A stretch of DNA of 64,000 bases from Actinomycetota bacterium. GTDB lineage: Bacteria > Actinomycetota > Actinomycetes > Mycobacteriales > Mycobacteriaceae. The notes beneath the pieces were generated by a model. That model was given only the letters and a program-made list of their open reading frames with translations. It ran no database searches and was not told the DNA's origin. Location: positions 1 to 64,000 of the forward strand of contig JAFDWN010000012.1 in NCBI GenBank assembly GCA_018268465.1, in the 5' to 3' direction. Numbering within the stretch: position 1 is the stretch's first letter; each line of letters begins with the position of its first letter. Of the stretch, positions 52,537 through 61,727 are shown piece by piece. A program made the position numbers and the translations under genes.

Positions 52537-53358
52537 TCAGCGCCGCACCACCAGCGCCGACGACTCTCCGCGGCGCAGCGGGTGATGGCTGTGATGCCCC
52601 TCGGGGCGCCCGACGATCTGCGCGATATGCCCGGCCTCCGACTCGCCGACGACGGCCAGCAGAATCTGCTCGTCTTGGTGTCTGACGAAGTGCGCGACGT
52701 CGGCTCCGTCGTCGACCGGGTAGACCCGGACATCCGGATATCGCTCGCGCCACATGGTGATCGCGTGGTCGAGGGCACTGCGCGCCTTCTCGGTGGGCCG
52801 GCGTCGATCGCCGAGGGCCAGCACCGGAGCGCCGCGCAGCCGGGCTTCCCGCATCGCCTGCTCGACGACGCCGTCCTGGTGAGGTTCGGCGTTGATCGCC
52901 ACCACGATCCAGTTGACGTCGGGATCCGGTGCACCGTCGCGCGGCCGGATGATGGCCACCGGGCACCGCGCCCGCTCGGCGAGCTCGGCGGCCGTCGACC
53001 CGACGATGGCGCGGGCGTAGCCGTTGATCCCGACCGAGCCGACGCAGATCAGTGCGGCGCCCTCGGACTGCGCGACCAGGGTGGGCCCCGCGGGGCCCGA
53101 GAGCATCGCGGTCTGCACCCGGACCGGACCGCCCGCCGCCTCCACCGCGGCGCGCGCGGCGCCCAGCGCCGCCTTCGCCCGCGCGACCTCCGCGTCGTAA
53201 TCCGCGGCGCACGGGTGGTTGGCGGCGATCACGTAGACCAGGCGCAGGGGTAGCGAGCGGCTGGTCGCCTCGTCGACCGCCCACAGCGCGGCACCGATCC
53301 CGGCGTCGGAACCGTCGACGCCGACGATCACCGCCGGTGACGTGCTGCCGTCGTCCAT
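52537..53358 (-). CDS. Universal stress protein, tandem UspA domains
   Basis: This 273-aa protein has two Usp domains. The first is canonical (VIVGVDGSDAGIGAALWAVDE and the ATP-loop-like VGSVGINGYARAIVGSTAAELAERARCPVAII). The second (from about residue 148) is diverged and lacks a clear GxxG-N9-GS loop. Tandem Usp proteins in mycobacteria bind ATP and accumulate in hypoxia or stationary phase; Rv2623 is the model. It lies 63 bp after the second Usp gene on the same strand and may share its promoter. Confidence 0.87.
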   Translation of the reverse strand: MDDGSTSPAVIVGVDGSDAGIGAALWAVDEATSRSLPLRLVYVIAANHPCAADYDAEVARAKAALGAARAAVEAAGGPVRVQTAMLSGPAGPTLVAQSEGAALICVGSVGINGYARAIVGSTAAELAERARCPVAIIRPRDGAPDPDVNWIVVAINAEPHQDGVVEQAMREARLRGAPVLALGDRRRPTEKARSALDHAITMWRERYPDVRVYPVDDGADVAHFVRHQDEQILLAVVGESEAGHIAQIVGRPEGHHSHHPLRRGESSALVVRR

Positions 53359-53421
53359 GCCGAACTCCGATCCAATCGGGGAAACCCTTACTGCACAGGG
53401 GATTTCATGGGGAAGTCGGGC

Positions 53422-54303
53422 TCAGCGACTGCGCACCACGACTACGGGCGCCTTGGCCTGATGCACCACGCCGGCGCTGACCGAACCCAGCAGCATCCCG
53501 GTGAACCCGCCACGGCCGTGGCTGCCGACGACGACGAGCTGGGCGTTTTCGGATGCTTCGATCAGCCAGTGCACCGGCCGGTTGTAGACGATGCGCCGCT
53601 CCACCGTCACGTCGGGGTACTTCTCCTGCCAGCCCGCAAGCCGTTCGGCCAGTATCTCGTTCCCGTCCTCCTCGAATTGCCGCCAATCCATCCCGGCGGT
53701 GGGCACGGCGCCGAAATCGCTCCACGCATGCAGCGCGACGAGTCCGACGCCGCGCCGTGACGCTTCGTCGAACGCCAGCGCGGTCGCCGCTTCGGAAGCC
53801 GGGGAACCGTCGACGCCCAGCAGCACGGGCCGTGCGGTGTCCTCGTCGCCGACGCCGGCGCGGATGACCACGGTGGGGCAGTGCGCGTGGCGGACCAGGG
53901 CGCTGCTGACCGAACCCAGGACCGCACGACCGACGGCGCCGAGTCCGCGGCTGCCGACCACCACCATCCGGGCCTTGCCGGACGCGTCGACCAGTGCGGG
54001 TACGACGGCGGAGTCCTGGATCTCGACGTGGATCGGGGGCTGCTCCGCACTGGACAGGACCGATTGCACCGTCTTCTGCGCCTGGTCGATGACGTCCTTG
54101 GCGTTGTCCTGCTGCCACTGGTAGAAGCCGGATTCCAGAGTGGCCACGGGCCAGCTCACGATCACCGGGGCCACGACATGCAGCAGGGTCAGACGGGTGT
54201 GCTGCAGAGCCGCTTCACGTGCAGCCCAGCGCACCGCGGCGTCGGATTCCGGCGATCCGTCGACGGCCACCAGAATGCCGTATTGATCGGGGGATTCGGA
54301 CAT
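53422..54303 (-). CDS. Universal stress protein, tandem UspA domains (ATP-binding type)
   Basis: This 293-aa protein has two complete Usp domains, each with the ATP-binding pattern: GILVAVDGSPESDAAVRWA with VVVGSRGLGAVGRAVLGSVSSALVRHAHCPTVVI, and VLLGVDGSPASEAATALA with VVVGSHGRGGFTGMLLGSVSAGVVHQAKAPVVVV. It closely resembles the DosR-controlled Rv2623/Rv1996 type. ATG 54303 is preferred to a start 21 codons upstream. Its 287-bp upstream region contains two DosR-like palindromes, shared with the divergent wax-ester/triacylglycerol synthase gene. Confidence 0.9.
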   Translation of the reverse strand: MSESPDQYGILVAVDGSPESDAAVRWAAREAALQHTRLTLLHVVAPVIVSWPVATLESGFYQWQQDNAKDVIDQAQKTVQSVLSSAEQPPIHVEIQDSAVVPALVDASGKARMVVVGSRGLGAVGRAVLGSVSSALVRHAHCPTVVIRAGVGDEDTARPVLLGVDGSPASEAATALAFDEASRRGVGLVALHAWSDFGAVPTAGMDWRQFEEDGNEILAERLAGWQEKYPDVTVERRIVYNRPVHWLIEASENAQLVVVGSHGRGGFTGMLLGSVSAGVVHQAKAPVVVVRSR

Positions 54304-54393
54304 TTCGCACTCCTTTGTGCCCAGGGTCGGCGCGGTCTGCACGCCGGCCATCCGTTCCCCTCCCACGCTAGGCCGCGGGGGCCGGGCGGAGTC

Positions 54394-54409
54394 AGGGCCT
54401 TTGGTCCCC
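54394..54409. promoter_or_regulatory. DosR-box-like site A
   Basis: AGGGCCTTTGGTCCCC has GGGNC and GGTCCC halves around TTT, close to the mycobacterial DosR consensus GGGACTTNNGNCCC. It lies about 90 bp from the Usp start codon and 185 bp from the acyltransferase start. Confidence 0.55.
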
Positions 54410-54485
54410 GGAGCGAAGCCGGTGGTCCCGAACCGTCGCCACCGTGCGCCCGGCCGGCGGGGCGGTCCCCGCCGCGCCCGTCACG

Positions 54486-54502
54486 GAAGGACCAAAGTCA
54501 CC
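54486..54502. promoter_or_regulatory. DosR-box-like site B
   Basis: Read on the minus strand, GGTGACTTTGGTCCTTC shares the ACTTTGGTCC core with the DosR consensus and with sites A and C. It is about 90 bp upstream of ATG 54591. Confidence 0.5.
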
Positions 54503-54590
54503 GCGATGCCCCGCGTTGGGCTCTCGGCCGACCACACGGGTCCCTGATGGACTGAGGTGATCCAGTTCACGCCAACGGGTCGGGGACATC

Positions 54591-56018
54591 ATGGCCGAGT
54601 TCATGCGCAACAGCGACGCTTTCGCCTGGTCGATGGAGCACGATCCCCGGCTGCGGTCGACGATCGTGAGCATCGTCCTGCTCGACCGCGCCCCCGACTG
54701 GCAGCACATGGTCGACAGGTTCGACCGGATCAGCAGGATCGTCCCGATGTTCCGGCAGCGTGTCCTGCCCTCGCCGATGCTGGCTCCGCCGCGGTGGGAG
54801 TCCGCCCCGGACTTCGACCTCGAATTCCACGTGCGGCGCGTCGCCGTGCCGGCCGACCTCGAGAGGGGAGAAGAGAGTCCGCCCGGCGAGCGCGCCCGCC
54901 GCGAACGCGAATTCGTCCTCGGCATGGCCCGGGTGGCGGCGATGGCCGACTTCGACAGGGCCAGGCCGCTGTGGGAGGTCACGCTCATCGAAGGCTTCGC
55001 CGGTGGCGGCGCCGCGCTGCTGTGCAAACTGCATCACGCCCTCACCGACGGCATCGGCGCCGTCGAGATCGCCCGGAATCTCTACGACTCGACCGCTCGA
55101 CTCCGGGACCTCCCGCCGCTGCCCGACGCGCCGGCGGCGGCCGCGGCCGGGCCGCTCGATACGGTGCGCGACACCCTGACCTATCAGGCGGGGCTGGCCG
55201 TAACGGCGGTGACGGGTGCGCTCGCCGCGGTTCCAGCGCTGGTCGGCAACGTCCGCCACCCGGTCGGTGCTGCCACGGCGGCCTGGAACGCGGCGGCCTC
55301 GATCTACCGGACGATGCGACCCCTCACCCGGCCGGGCTCGCCGATCATGCGGGACCGCACCCTGCGGCGCCGGGTGGGGACCCACGAGGTGCCCAAGGAT
55401 CTGTTGCAGCGGGCCGGGCACGCCGGCGGCGGGTCGATCAACGACGCATTCCTCGCCGCGGTCGCCGGCGGAATCCGCCTGTATCACGAGAAGCACGATG
55501 TCGGCGTCGGCGATCTCATCGTCACCATGCCGATCAGTCTGCGCACCGACGACGACCCGATCGGCGGGAACAGGGTCACCCTCATGCGGTTCGGCGTGCC
55601 CGCCGCGATCGCCGATGCGGCGCAGCGTATTCGGGCCGTTCACCAGCAGACGGGCGCCGTGCGCGGCGAGAAGTCGCTGCCCTACACCCAACTCATCGCC
55701 GGTGCACTCAACGTGATGCCCCGCTGGTATGTCGGGTCAGTATTGTGCAACGTCGACGTCGTGGCCAGTGACGTCCCGGGATTCCCGGCACCGGTGTATC
55801 TGAGCGGGTCAAAAGTACTGGGGCAGTTCGCGTTCGCGCCCACGATCGGCGCGGCGGTCAACGTGACGTTACTGTCCTACGCCGATACCTGCGAACTCGG
55901 CGTCAACGCCGACGCGGGTGCGATACCGGACTTCGACGTGTTCCTGGAATGCCTGGCTGCCGGTTTCGACGAGGTGCTCGCGCTGGCGCGGCCACCGCGC
56001 GATGCGCGGCCCGGGTGA
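54591..56018 (+). CDS. Wax ester synthase / diacylglycerol acyltransferase (WS/DGAT, Tgs type)
   Basis: This 475-aa acyltransferase would make triacylglycerol or wax ester from acyl-CoA and diacylglycerol or a fatty alcohol. The catalytic motif HHALTDG (148-154) follows RPLWEVTLIEGF, and PLWEV is itself a family marker. The C-terminal domain shows SINDAFLAAVAGGIRLY, MPISLRTDDDPIGGNRVTLM and NVDVVASDVPGFPAPVYLSG, all WS/DGAT signatures. It is divergent from the universal stress protein gene with DosR-like sites between, as with tgs1 and Rv3131 in M. tuberculosis. Lipid storage under low oxygen is the likely role. Confidence 0.92.
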   Translation: MAEFMRNSDAFAWSMEHDPRLRSTIVSIVLLDRAPDWQHMVDRFDRISRIVPMFRQRVLPSPMLAPPRWESAPDFDLEFHVRRVAVPADLERGEESPPGERARREREFVLGMARVAAMADFDRARPLWEVTLIEGFAGGGAALLCKLHHALTDGIGAVEIARNLYDSTARLRDLPPLPDAPAAAAAGPLDTVRDTLTYQAGLAVTAVTGALAAVPALVGNVRHPVGAATAAWNAAASIYRTMRPLTRPGSPIMRDRTLRRRVGTHEVPKDLLQRAGHAGGGSINDAFLAAVAGGIRLYHEKHDVGVGDLIVTMPISLRTDDDPIGGNRVTLMRFGVPAAIADAAQRIRAVHQQTGAVRGEKSLPYTQLIAGALNVMPRWYVGSVLCNVDVVASDVPGFPAPVYLSGSKVLGQFAFAPTIGAAVNVTLLSYADTCELGVNADAGAIPDFDVFLECLAAGFDEVLALARPPRDARPG

Positions 56019-56025
56019 GACGCCG

Positions 56026-56934
56026 CTAGGACGCATGAACCCGGGTGCCCGCCTCGCCCTCGACGATGTCGGCGATCTGGGTGAGTGACCCGATCACGGC
56101 CTGGTTGCCGGTGCGTCGCGCGAAGCCGCACGCCGCGTCGACTTTCGGGCCCATCGATCCGGCGGGGAACCGCAGCGCGGCGAGTTCGGCGGCGGCCACC
56201 CGCCCCAGCTTGCGCTGAGCCGGTAGCCCCCAGTCCAGGTAGACGCCGTCCACGTCGGTCGCGATCACGAGCAGATCGGCATCGAGTTGCTCGGCCAGCA
56301 GTGCCGACGCCAGGTCCTTGTCGATCACCGCTTCGACGCCGTGCAGCCTGCCGTGTTCGTCGTACATCGTCGGGATGCCGCCGCCTCCCGCGCACACGAC
56401 GATCGTGCCCCGTTCGACGAGAGTGCGGATCGGACGGATCTCGAAGATCCGCTGGGGTTTCGGGCTTGCGACCACCCGGCGGAACATGTCGCCGTCCGGC
56501 GCGACGCTCCACCCGCTGGCCGCCGCGAGACGCTCGGCGGTGGCGCGGTCGTACACCGGGCCGATCGGTTTGGTGGGGTGCGCGAAGGCCGGGTCGTCCG
56601 GGTCGACCTCGATCATGGTCAGCAACGTCGCGATCGGCTGCTCGGGTGGCAGGACGTTGCCGAGCTCCTGTTCGATGACGTAGCCGATCATCGCCTCGGT
56701 CTGCGCCCCGAGGACGTCCAGCGGGTAGGGCGCGACGGCGGTGTACGCCTGGGCCTGCAGGGCCAGCAACCCCACCTGGGGCCCGTTACCGTGGGCGACG
56801 ACGATTTCGTTGCCGGGCGCCACCGCCGCGATCCGCTCCGCGGCGAGTCTGATGTTGGCCCGCTGATTCTCGGCCGTCATCGGCTGACCGCGCCGGAGCA
56901 GGGCGTTGCCGCCCAGCGCGATGACGATGCGCAC
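56026..56934 (-). CDS. arcC: Carbamate kinase ArcC
   Basis: It transfers phosphate from carbamoyl phosphate to ADP, yielding ATP, carbon dioxide and ammonia: the energy-conserving last step of the arginine deiminase pathway. The 302-aa protein has [16 protein letters not shown] at its start, [39 protein letters not shown] and [16 protein letters not shown], with [28 protein letters not shown], all carbamate-kinase hallmarks. It is the last gene of the arc operon and starts 2 bp after the arcB stop. It is convergent with the acyltransferase gene (7-bp gap). Confidence 0.95.
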   Translation of the reverse strand: MRIVIALGGNALLRRGQPMTAENQRANIRLAAERIAAVAPGNEIVVAHGNGPQVGLLALQAQAYTAVAPYPLDVLGAQTEAMIGYVIEQELGNVLPPEQPIATLLTMIEVDPDDPAFAHPTKPIGPVYDRATAERLAAASGWSVAPDGDMFRRVVASPKPQRIFEIRPIRTLVERGTIVVCAGGGGIPTMYDEHGRLHGVEAVIDKDLASALLAEQLDADLLVIATDVDGVYLDWGLPAQRKLGRVAAAELAALRFPAGSMGPKVDAACGFARRTGNQAVIGSLTQIADIVEGEAGTRVHAS

Positions 56935-56936
56935 GG

Positions 56937-57941
56937 TCAGCTCAGTGCGGCCACGAGGACCGCCTTGATGGTGTGCATCCTGTTCTCCGCCTGTTCGAAA
57001 GCGATGTTCGCGGGCCCTTCGAAGACGTCCTCGGTGACCTCGATGCCGTCGGCGAGGTGCGGGTAGGACGCGGCGATCTGTGCGCCGACGGCGGTCTCGG
57101 CGTTGTGGAAGGCGGGCAGACAGTGCATGAACTTCACCCGCGGACTCCCCGCGGCCGCCATGAGCGCGCGATTCACCTGGAAGGGCAGCAGGGCGTCGAT
57201 CCGTTCACCCCAGGTGTCCAGTGGCTCGCCCATCGACACCCACACGTCGGTGTAGATGAAATCCACGCCGGCGACCGCCTTCACCGGGTCGTCGGTGACG
57301 GTGATGCGCGCGCCCGACGCGGCGCCGAACTCCTGACACATCGACAGGTGGTCCTCGTGCGGCCACAGATCGTGCGGAGCCCCGATGCGCACATCCATGC
57401 CGAGCTTCGCCCCGACCAGCAGCAGCGAATTCGCGACGTTGTTTCGGCCGTCCCCGACGAAGGCGAAAGCGATGTCGGTCAAGGGTTTCGGGCAGTGCTC
57501 GGTCATGGTCATGACGTCGGCCAGCATCTGTGTGGGGTGGAATTCGTCGGTCAGCCCGTTGAAGACGGGGACGCCGGCGTACTGCGCGAGTTCCTCCACG
57601 ATCTCCTGGGCCGCACCGCGGTACTCGATGGCGTCGTACATCCGGCCGAGCACCCGCGCGGTGTCCTTCATCGACTCCTTGTGCCCGATCTGCGACGAGG
57701 CGGGGTCGATGTAGGTGACGTGCGCACCCTCGTCGTGGGCGGCGACCTCGAAAGCGCAGCGGGTCCGCGTCGAGGTCTTCTCGAAGATCAGGGCGATGTT
57801 CTTGCCTGCGAGACTGTTGCGTTGAGCACCGGAATACTTGGCGCGCTTGAGATCTCGGGAGAGGTCCAGCAGATAGTGCAGATCGCGGTCAGTGTGGTGC
57901 ACGAGACTGAGCAAGCTGCGGTTGCGATTGTTGTAGGCCAT
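56937..57941 (-). CDS. arcB: Ornithine carbamoyltransferase, catabolic (ArcB)
   Basis: It splits citrulline with phosphate into ornithine and carbamoyl phosphate. The 334-aa protein has the carbamoyl-phosphate motif [12 protein letters not shown] (53-64), the HPTQ motif in [15 protein letters not shown], the ornithine loop around VSMGEP, and HCLPA near residue 273. The catabolic role is inferred from its position between arcA and arcC and from the longer length than biosynthetic ArgF (about 307 aa in M. tuberculosis). It lies 24 bp after arcA, which suggests one transcript. Confidence 0.94.
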   Translation of the reverse strand: MAYNNRNRSLLSLVHHTDRDLHYLLDLSRDLKRAKYSGAQRNSLAGKNIALIFEKTSTRTRCAFEVAAHDEGAHVTYIDPASSQIGHKESMKDTARVLGRMYDAIEYRGAAQEIVEELAQYAGVPVFNGLTDEFHPTQMLADVMTMTEHCPKPLTDIAFAFVGDGRNNVANSLLLVGAKLGMDVRIGAPHDLWPHEDHLSMCQEFGAASGARITVTDDPVKAVAGVDFIYTDVWVSMGEPLDTWGERIDALLPFQVNRALMAAAGSPRVKFMHCLPAFHNAETAVGAQIAASYPHLADGIEVTEDVFEGPANIAFEQAENRMHTIKAVLVAALS

Positions 57942-57965
57942 GATGGGGATCGTCCTCGTTGCGGG

Positions 57966-59234
57966 TCAGGTGTAGAGCGGATCGCGGAGAATCGGGCAGG
58001 TCATACACCGCCCACCGCCGCGGCCCCGGCCGAGTTCGCTGGCGGTGATGGTGACGACCTCGACCCCGGCCTTGCGCAGGGCGGTGTTGGTCAGGATGTT
58101 GCGGTCGTAGGCGACGACGACGCCGGGTTGCAGTGCCACCACGTTGTTGCCGTCGTCCCACTGCTCACGCTGCACGCCGTACACGTCACCGGCGGTGGTG
58201 ACCACCCGGAACCGCACACCCAGCGCCTCGCCGAGGGTGTCGACCAGACCCTTGGGCTCGCGGCGGATGTCCAGACCGGACGGTGACGTGTCGTCGGGGC
58301 GCAGGCTGAACGGAACGATGCCGTCCACCACGGGTGCGTATGCCGTGACGAGGTCGTAGTCGCAGAAGGTGAACACCGTGTCGAGGTGCATCGCGGCGCG
58401 CGAGCGGGGGAGTCCGGCGACGATCACCCGCTCCGCCGCCCCAGCCGCGAACAGGTTGTGCGCCACCTGGGTGATCGCCTGGTGCGACGAGCGCTCGCCC
58501 ATACCGATGACCACGACGCCCTTACCGACGGGCATCACGTCACCGCCCTCGAGGGTGGCCGCGCCGCGGTCGCGGGACTTCCCGTCGAGGTCGCCCAGCC
58601 ACACGTCGAACTTCTCGTCGGCGAACGCCGGATGGAACCGGTACACCGCGGAGGTCAGCAGCGTCTCCTGCCGGCGCGCCGGCCAGTACATCGGGTTCAG
58701 CGTCACCCCGTGGAAGATCCAGGAACTGTTGTCGCGCATGAACTGTGTGTTCGGCAGCGGTCGCAGGAGGAAGCCGGCGGGATCCAGTTCGCGAAACGCT
58801 GCGAGGAAACCACCGCCGGCATCGACGGGCACATCCTGGTAGGAGACGCCGCCGATGAGCAGTTCGGCCAGGCGGGCCGCGGGCAGTTCACCCAGCCACG
58901 CCCGGATCTCGTGGCGCAACCCGGACCCGACGAGATCGTCGGTGACCTTGCGGTCCAGCAGCCAATCCCTCGCCTCGGCCAGCTCGAGGACATCGGCCAG
59001 CAGGTCCTGCAGGTCGAGGACTTCGACACCGCGGTCGACGATCTTGGCGACGAAGTCGAAGTGGTCGCGGCGGGCCTGCTGCAGCCAGATGACATCGTCG
59101 AACAACAATTCGTGGCAGTTCTCCGGAGTCAGCCGCTGGTGGGCGAGTCCCGGTGCGCTCACCAGGGTTCGGCGCAGACGCCCGGCCTCCGACCACACGC
59201 CCAGGCGCGATGCGGTCCCTTCGATGGGGTCCAT
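57966..59234 (-). CDS. arcA: Arginine deiminase ArcA
   Basis: It hydrolyses arginine to citrulline and ammonia. The 422-aa protein has the guanidino-modifying fold with [61 protein letters not shown] with the following [17 protein letters not shown], and the C-terminal catalytic Cys in GRCMTCPI. Length and motifs match bacterial ArcA. ATG 59234 is chosen; there is a 20-bp gap from arcD. It is the second gene of arcD-arcA-arcB-arcC. Confidence 0.95.
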   Translation of the reverse strand: MDPIEGTASRLGVWSEAGRLRRTLVSAPGLAHQRLTPENCHELLFDDVIWLQQARRDHFDFVAKIVDRGVEVLDLQDLLADVLELAEARDWLLDRKVTDDLVGSGLRHEIRAWLGELPAARLAELLIGGVSYQDVPVDAGGGFLAAFRELDPAGFLLRPLPNTQFMRDNSSWIFHGVTLNPMYWPARRQETLLTSAVYRFHPAFADEKFDVWLGDLDGKSRDRGAATLEGGDVMPVGKGVVVIGMGERSSHQAITQVAHNLFAAGAAERVIVAGLPRSRAAMHLDTVFTFCDYDLVTAYAPVVDGIVPFSLRPDDTSPSGLDIRREPKGLVDTLGEALGVRFRVVTTAGDVYGVQREQWDDGNNVVALQPGVVVAYDRNILTNTALRKAGVEVVTITASELGRGRGGGRCMTCPILRDPLYT

Positions 59235-59254
59235 GGGGCTCGAACCTTTCTCGG

Positions 59255-60733
59255 TCACAGCACCGACAGGTTGCCGGTGGCCAGGAGCGCGACGGCGGCC
59301 GCCGAGGCCAACGCCACCGCGCCGACGATCGCCCACTCGGGTTTGGTGAACACCGGGAGTTGGTTTTCCCGGCGGGCCCACACGTACAGGCCGGTGCCGG
59401 CGAGATAGAACAGCGCCGCGATGAGCAGGTACTGCAACCCGCCCGCGTAGACCAGCCAGACCGCGTAGGCCAGTGCGACCGACCCGACGACCAGGTCGCG
59501 GACCCGGCCGCCGCCGGACTCGTAGGTCTCGCCGCGCACCGCCAGCAGCACCTGGTAGGCCGCCGACCACAGGTACGGCAGCAGGATCAGCGACGTCGCC
59601 AGGTACACCAGGTTCGTGTAGGTGCTGGCATTGGCCAGCGTCCACAGCAGCAGCGCCTGGACACACAGGTTGGTCAGCCACAGCGCGTTCGCCGGTGCGC
59701 CGTGGGAGTTTTCGCGGGCCAGCGCCGTGGGCATGACGTGCTCCAGCGCGGGTAGGCGCAGGATCTCCACGCAGAGCATCACCCAGGCGATCAGCGCACC
59801 GAGCAGTGAGATGATCAGCCCGCCGGAGATGAACGCCGCACCCCAGCTGCCGACCTCGTGCTCGAGGAGGCCTGCCATGGACGGGTCGGGTAGCCCGGCC
59901 AGATCCGCTTGGGCCATCAGGCCGTACGACAGCAGGTTCACCAGCAGCAGCAGCGCCAGCACCCCGGCGAAGCCGATCACCGTGGCCCGCCCGACGTCGC
60001 GGCGGCTGGCCGCGCGCTGGGAATAGACTGCCGCGCCCTCGATCCCGATGAACACCCAGACCGTCACCAACATCATGTTCTTGACCTGGGACAGCGTGTC
60101 GCCGAGCGGGGCGCCGTCGACAAGGGTGGTCGTGCTCCAGAAGTCCGCGGTGAACAGCCCGGCCTTGAATCCCACCGCGGCGATGGCGATGAACGTCAGG
60201 ATGGGCACCACTTTGGCGACGGTGACCACGACGTTGACGAACGCCGCGGTCTGGATGCCGCGCAGGGTCATCGCGTGCACGGTCCACAGCAGTATCGACG
60301 CGCCGGCGATCGCGGGAACCGTTGCGCCACCCTCGAATCCGGGGAAGAAGTAACCCAGTGTGGCGAACAACAGCACGAGGTAGGCGACGTTGCCCACCCA
60401 GGCCGACATCCAGTAGCCGAACGCCGACGTGAAGCCGATGTAGTTCCCGAAACCCGCTCGGGCGTAGCCGTAGACACCGCCGTCGACGTCCGGCTTGCGC
60501 GAGGCCAGGGTCTGGAACACGAACGCCAGGGTCAACATGCCGACACCGGTGACCAGCCAGCCGATCAGCAGCGGTCCCGGCGCGGCACTGCCCGCCATCT
60601 GGGACGGCAGCGCGAAGATGCCGCTGCCGATCATGGAGCCGACGACGATCGCGGTCAGAGCGGCGAGACCCAATCCGGGGGTGACGCGCTGCCGGCGTGC
60701 CTGAGTGGGCTTCGGAATGACGGAATGTGGCAT
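59255..60733 (-). CDS. arcD: Arginine/ornithine antiporter (ArcD-type APC permease)
   Basis: It would import arginine in exchange for ornithine, with no net energy cost. The 492-aa protein has about twelve to thirteen helices. [19 protein letters not shown] is the APC substrate-backbone-binding break in helix 1, [19 protein letters not shown] follows it, and [19 protein letters not shown] contains the helix-6 signature. ATG 60733 is preferred to a start 12 codons upstream. It is the first gene of the arc operon. A DosR-like site lies about 90 bp upstream, and a GAF-ANTAR gene is transcribed toward it from 218 bp away. Confidence 0.9.
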   Translation of the reverse strand: MPHSVIPKPTQARRQRVTPGLGLAALTAIVVGSMIGSGIFALPSQMAGSAAPGPLLIGWLVTGVGMLTLAFVFQTLASRKPDVDGGVYGYARAGFGNYIGFTSAFGYWMSAWVGNVAYLVLLFATLGYFFPGFEGGATVPAIAGASILLWTVHAMTLRGIQTAAFVNVVVTVAKVVPILTFIAIAAVGFKAGLFTADFWSTTTLVDGAPLGDTLSQVKNMMLVTVWVFIGIEGAAVYSQRAASRRDVGRATVIGFAGVLALLLLVNLLSYGLMAQADLAGLPDPSMAGLLEHEVGSWGAAFISGGLIISLLGALIAWVMLCVEILRLPALEHVMPTALARENSHGAPANALWLTNLCVQALLLWTLANASTYTNLVYLATSLILLPYLWSAAYQVLLAVRGETYESGGGRVRDLVVGSVALAYAVWLVYAGGLQYLLIAALFYLAGTGLYVWARRENQLPVFTKPEWAIVGAVALASAAAVALLATGNLSVL

Positions 60734-60818
60734 CGTTGCCTCCCAACGTCGGTGCGTGACGGCGGACACACCGTCCTGCGCGTCATGACGGTAGGTGTGA
60801 CGGCGGTCTCACCCGCAG

Positions 60819-60831
60819 AGGCTTTGGTCCC
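60819..60831. promoter_or_regulatory. DosR-box-like site C upstream of the arc operon
   Basis: AGGCTTTGGTCCC shares CTTTGGTCC with sites A and B in the Usp/acyltransferase intergenic region. It is centred about 90 bp upstream of the arcD start codon. Confidence 0.45.
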
Positions 60832-60951
60832 ACATCGACGGCTGCAGGTCCCTACCCGCCGCGCGACCGGAAACTCGGCAGCGGCTCCGATCGAGGGCGA
60901 GCAGCCCGCGGACCTGTCGGGCTGGGACGCAACGGCTTCGGTGGACCGGAG

Positions 60952-61659
60952 TTATCCGGTGGCCGACTGCGCCTGGGCGATCAGGTCGGTCGCGATGTGG
61001 AACAGGGGCACGTTCGAATCCTGGGAGAGCTTGCGCAGCAGGGCGAACGCCTGGACCGCGTCGACCCCGTAACGTTCCATGATCATGCCCTTGGCCTGGC
61101 CGATGGTGTCGCGACTGGACAGGGCCTGACGGAACTGCTCGTCGCGGCGCGCGGAGTTCCACGCGACCGACGAGTGACTGGCGAAGATCAGGCCGATCTC
61201 GCGTGTCTGCGGCCCGAACGCGTGCGGTGTCTCGGCATAGACGTTCAGGGCGCCCATCGTCTCGCCGGCGATGAACAGCTGAAACGCCATGATGGTGCGA
61301 ATCGGGGTCTGCTCCAAGACGTCCCGGCGATACAGCGGGAACCGTTCGTCGGTCTCCAGGTCCGCGACGTGGATCGTCATCTCCTCCCACGCCGCCGTCA
61401 GACAGGGGCCTTCCCGGTGCCGCTGCTGGATCTCGTCGAGGAGTACCGGCCACTTGTGACTGGCGGCGGGGGTGTCGATCTGCTTGGCGTTGCGGGTCAC
61501 GGTGACGCCCGCGTACTGCGCGCCGGGAATCTCCACCGCGGCGTGTTCGACCAGTTCGGCGATGACCGTGTCGGCATCCGCGTCGGGCCTGCTGTGCAAC
61601 TCGTGCACAATCTCCGCGATGCGCAGATGGGTGGATTCCACCCCGGCAGGATCGTTCAC
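60952..61659 (-). CDS. GAF-ANTAR regulator (RNA-binding antiterminator type)
   Basis: This 235-aa protein has an N-terminal GAF sensor domain (about 25-165: AAVEIPGAQYAGVTVTRNAK ... FQLFIAGETMGALNVYAE) and a C-terminal ANTAR domain: RDTIGQAKGMIMERYGVDAVQAFALLRKLSQ, where AKGxLM and the following helix are the RNA-contact pattern. ANTAR proteins bind paired hairpins in nascent leaders and prevent termination. The 218-bp leader region of the arc operon lies just downstream on the same strand, so the operon is a candidate target or partner. GTG 61659 is chosen because the upstream frame is Arg/Pro-rich. Confidence 0.88.
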   Translation of the reverse strand: MNDPAGVESTHLRIAEIVHELHSRPDADADTVIAELVEHAAVEIPGAQYAGVTVTRNAKQIDTPAASHKWPVLLDEIQQRHREGPCLTAAWEEMTIHVADLETDERFPLYRRDVLEQTPIRTIMAFQLFIAGETMGALNVYAETPHAFGPQTREIGLIFASHSSVAWNSARRDEQFRQALSSRDTIGQAKGMIMERYGVDAVQAFALLRKLSQDSNVPLFHIATDLIAQAQSATG

Positions 61660-61727
61660 CGGCTCATCCGATCGTCGTGCTCGGCTAGGTTGCTTAAATC
61701 TACGCGCTGCGCAGAGCGGAGGTACCG

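Noticed and set aside
53359-53421. DosR box between the two universal stress protein genes
   Set aside because: Only a loose GGGG/CCC resemblance around 53379-53392; not good enough to call, and cotranscription is a simpler explanation.
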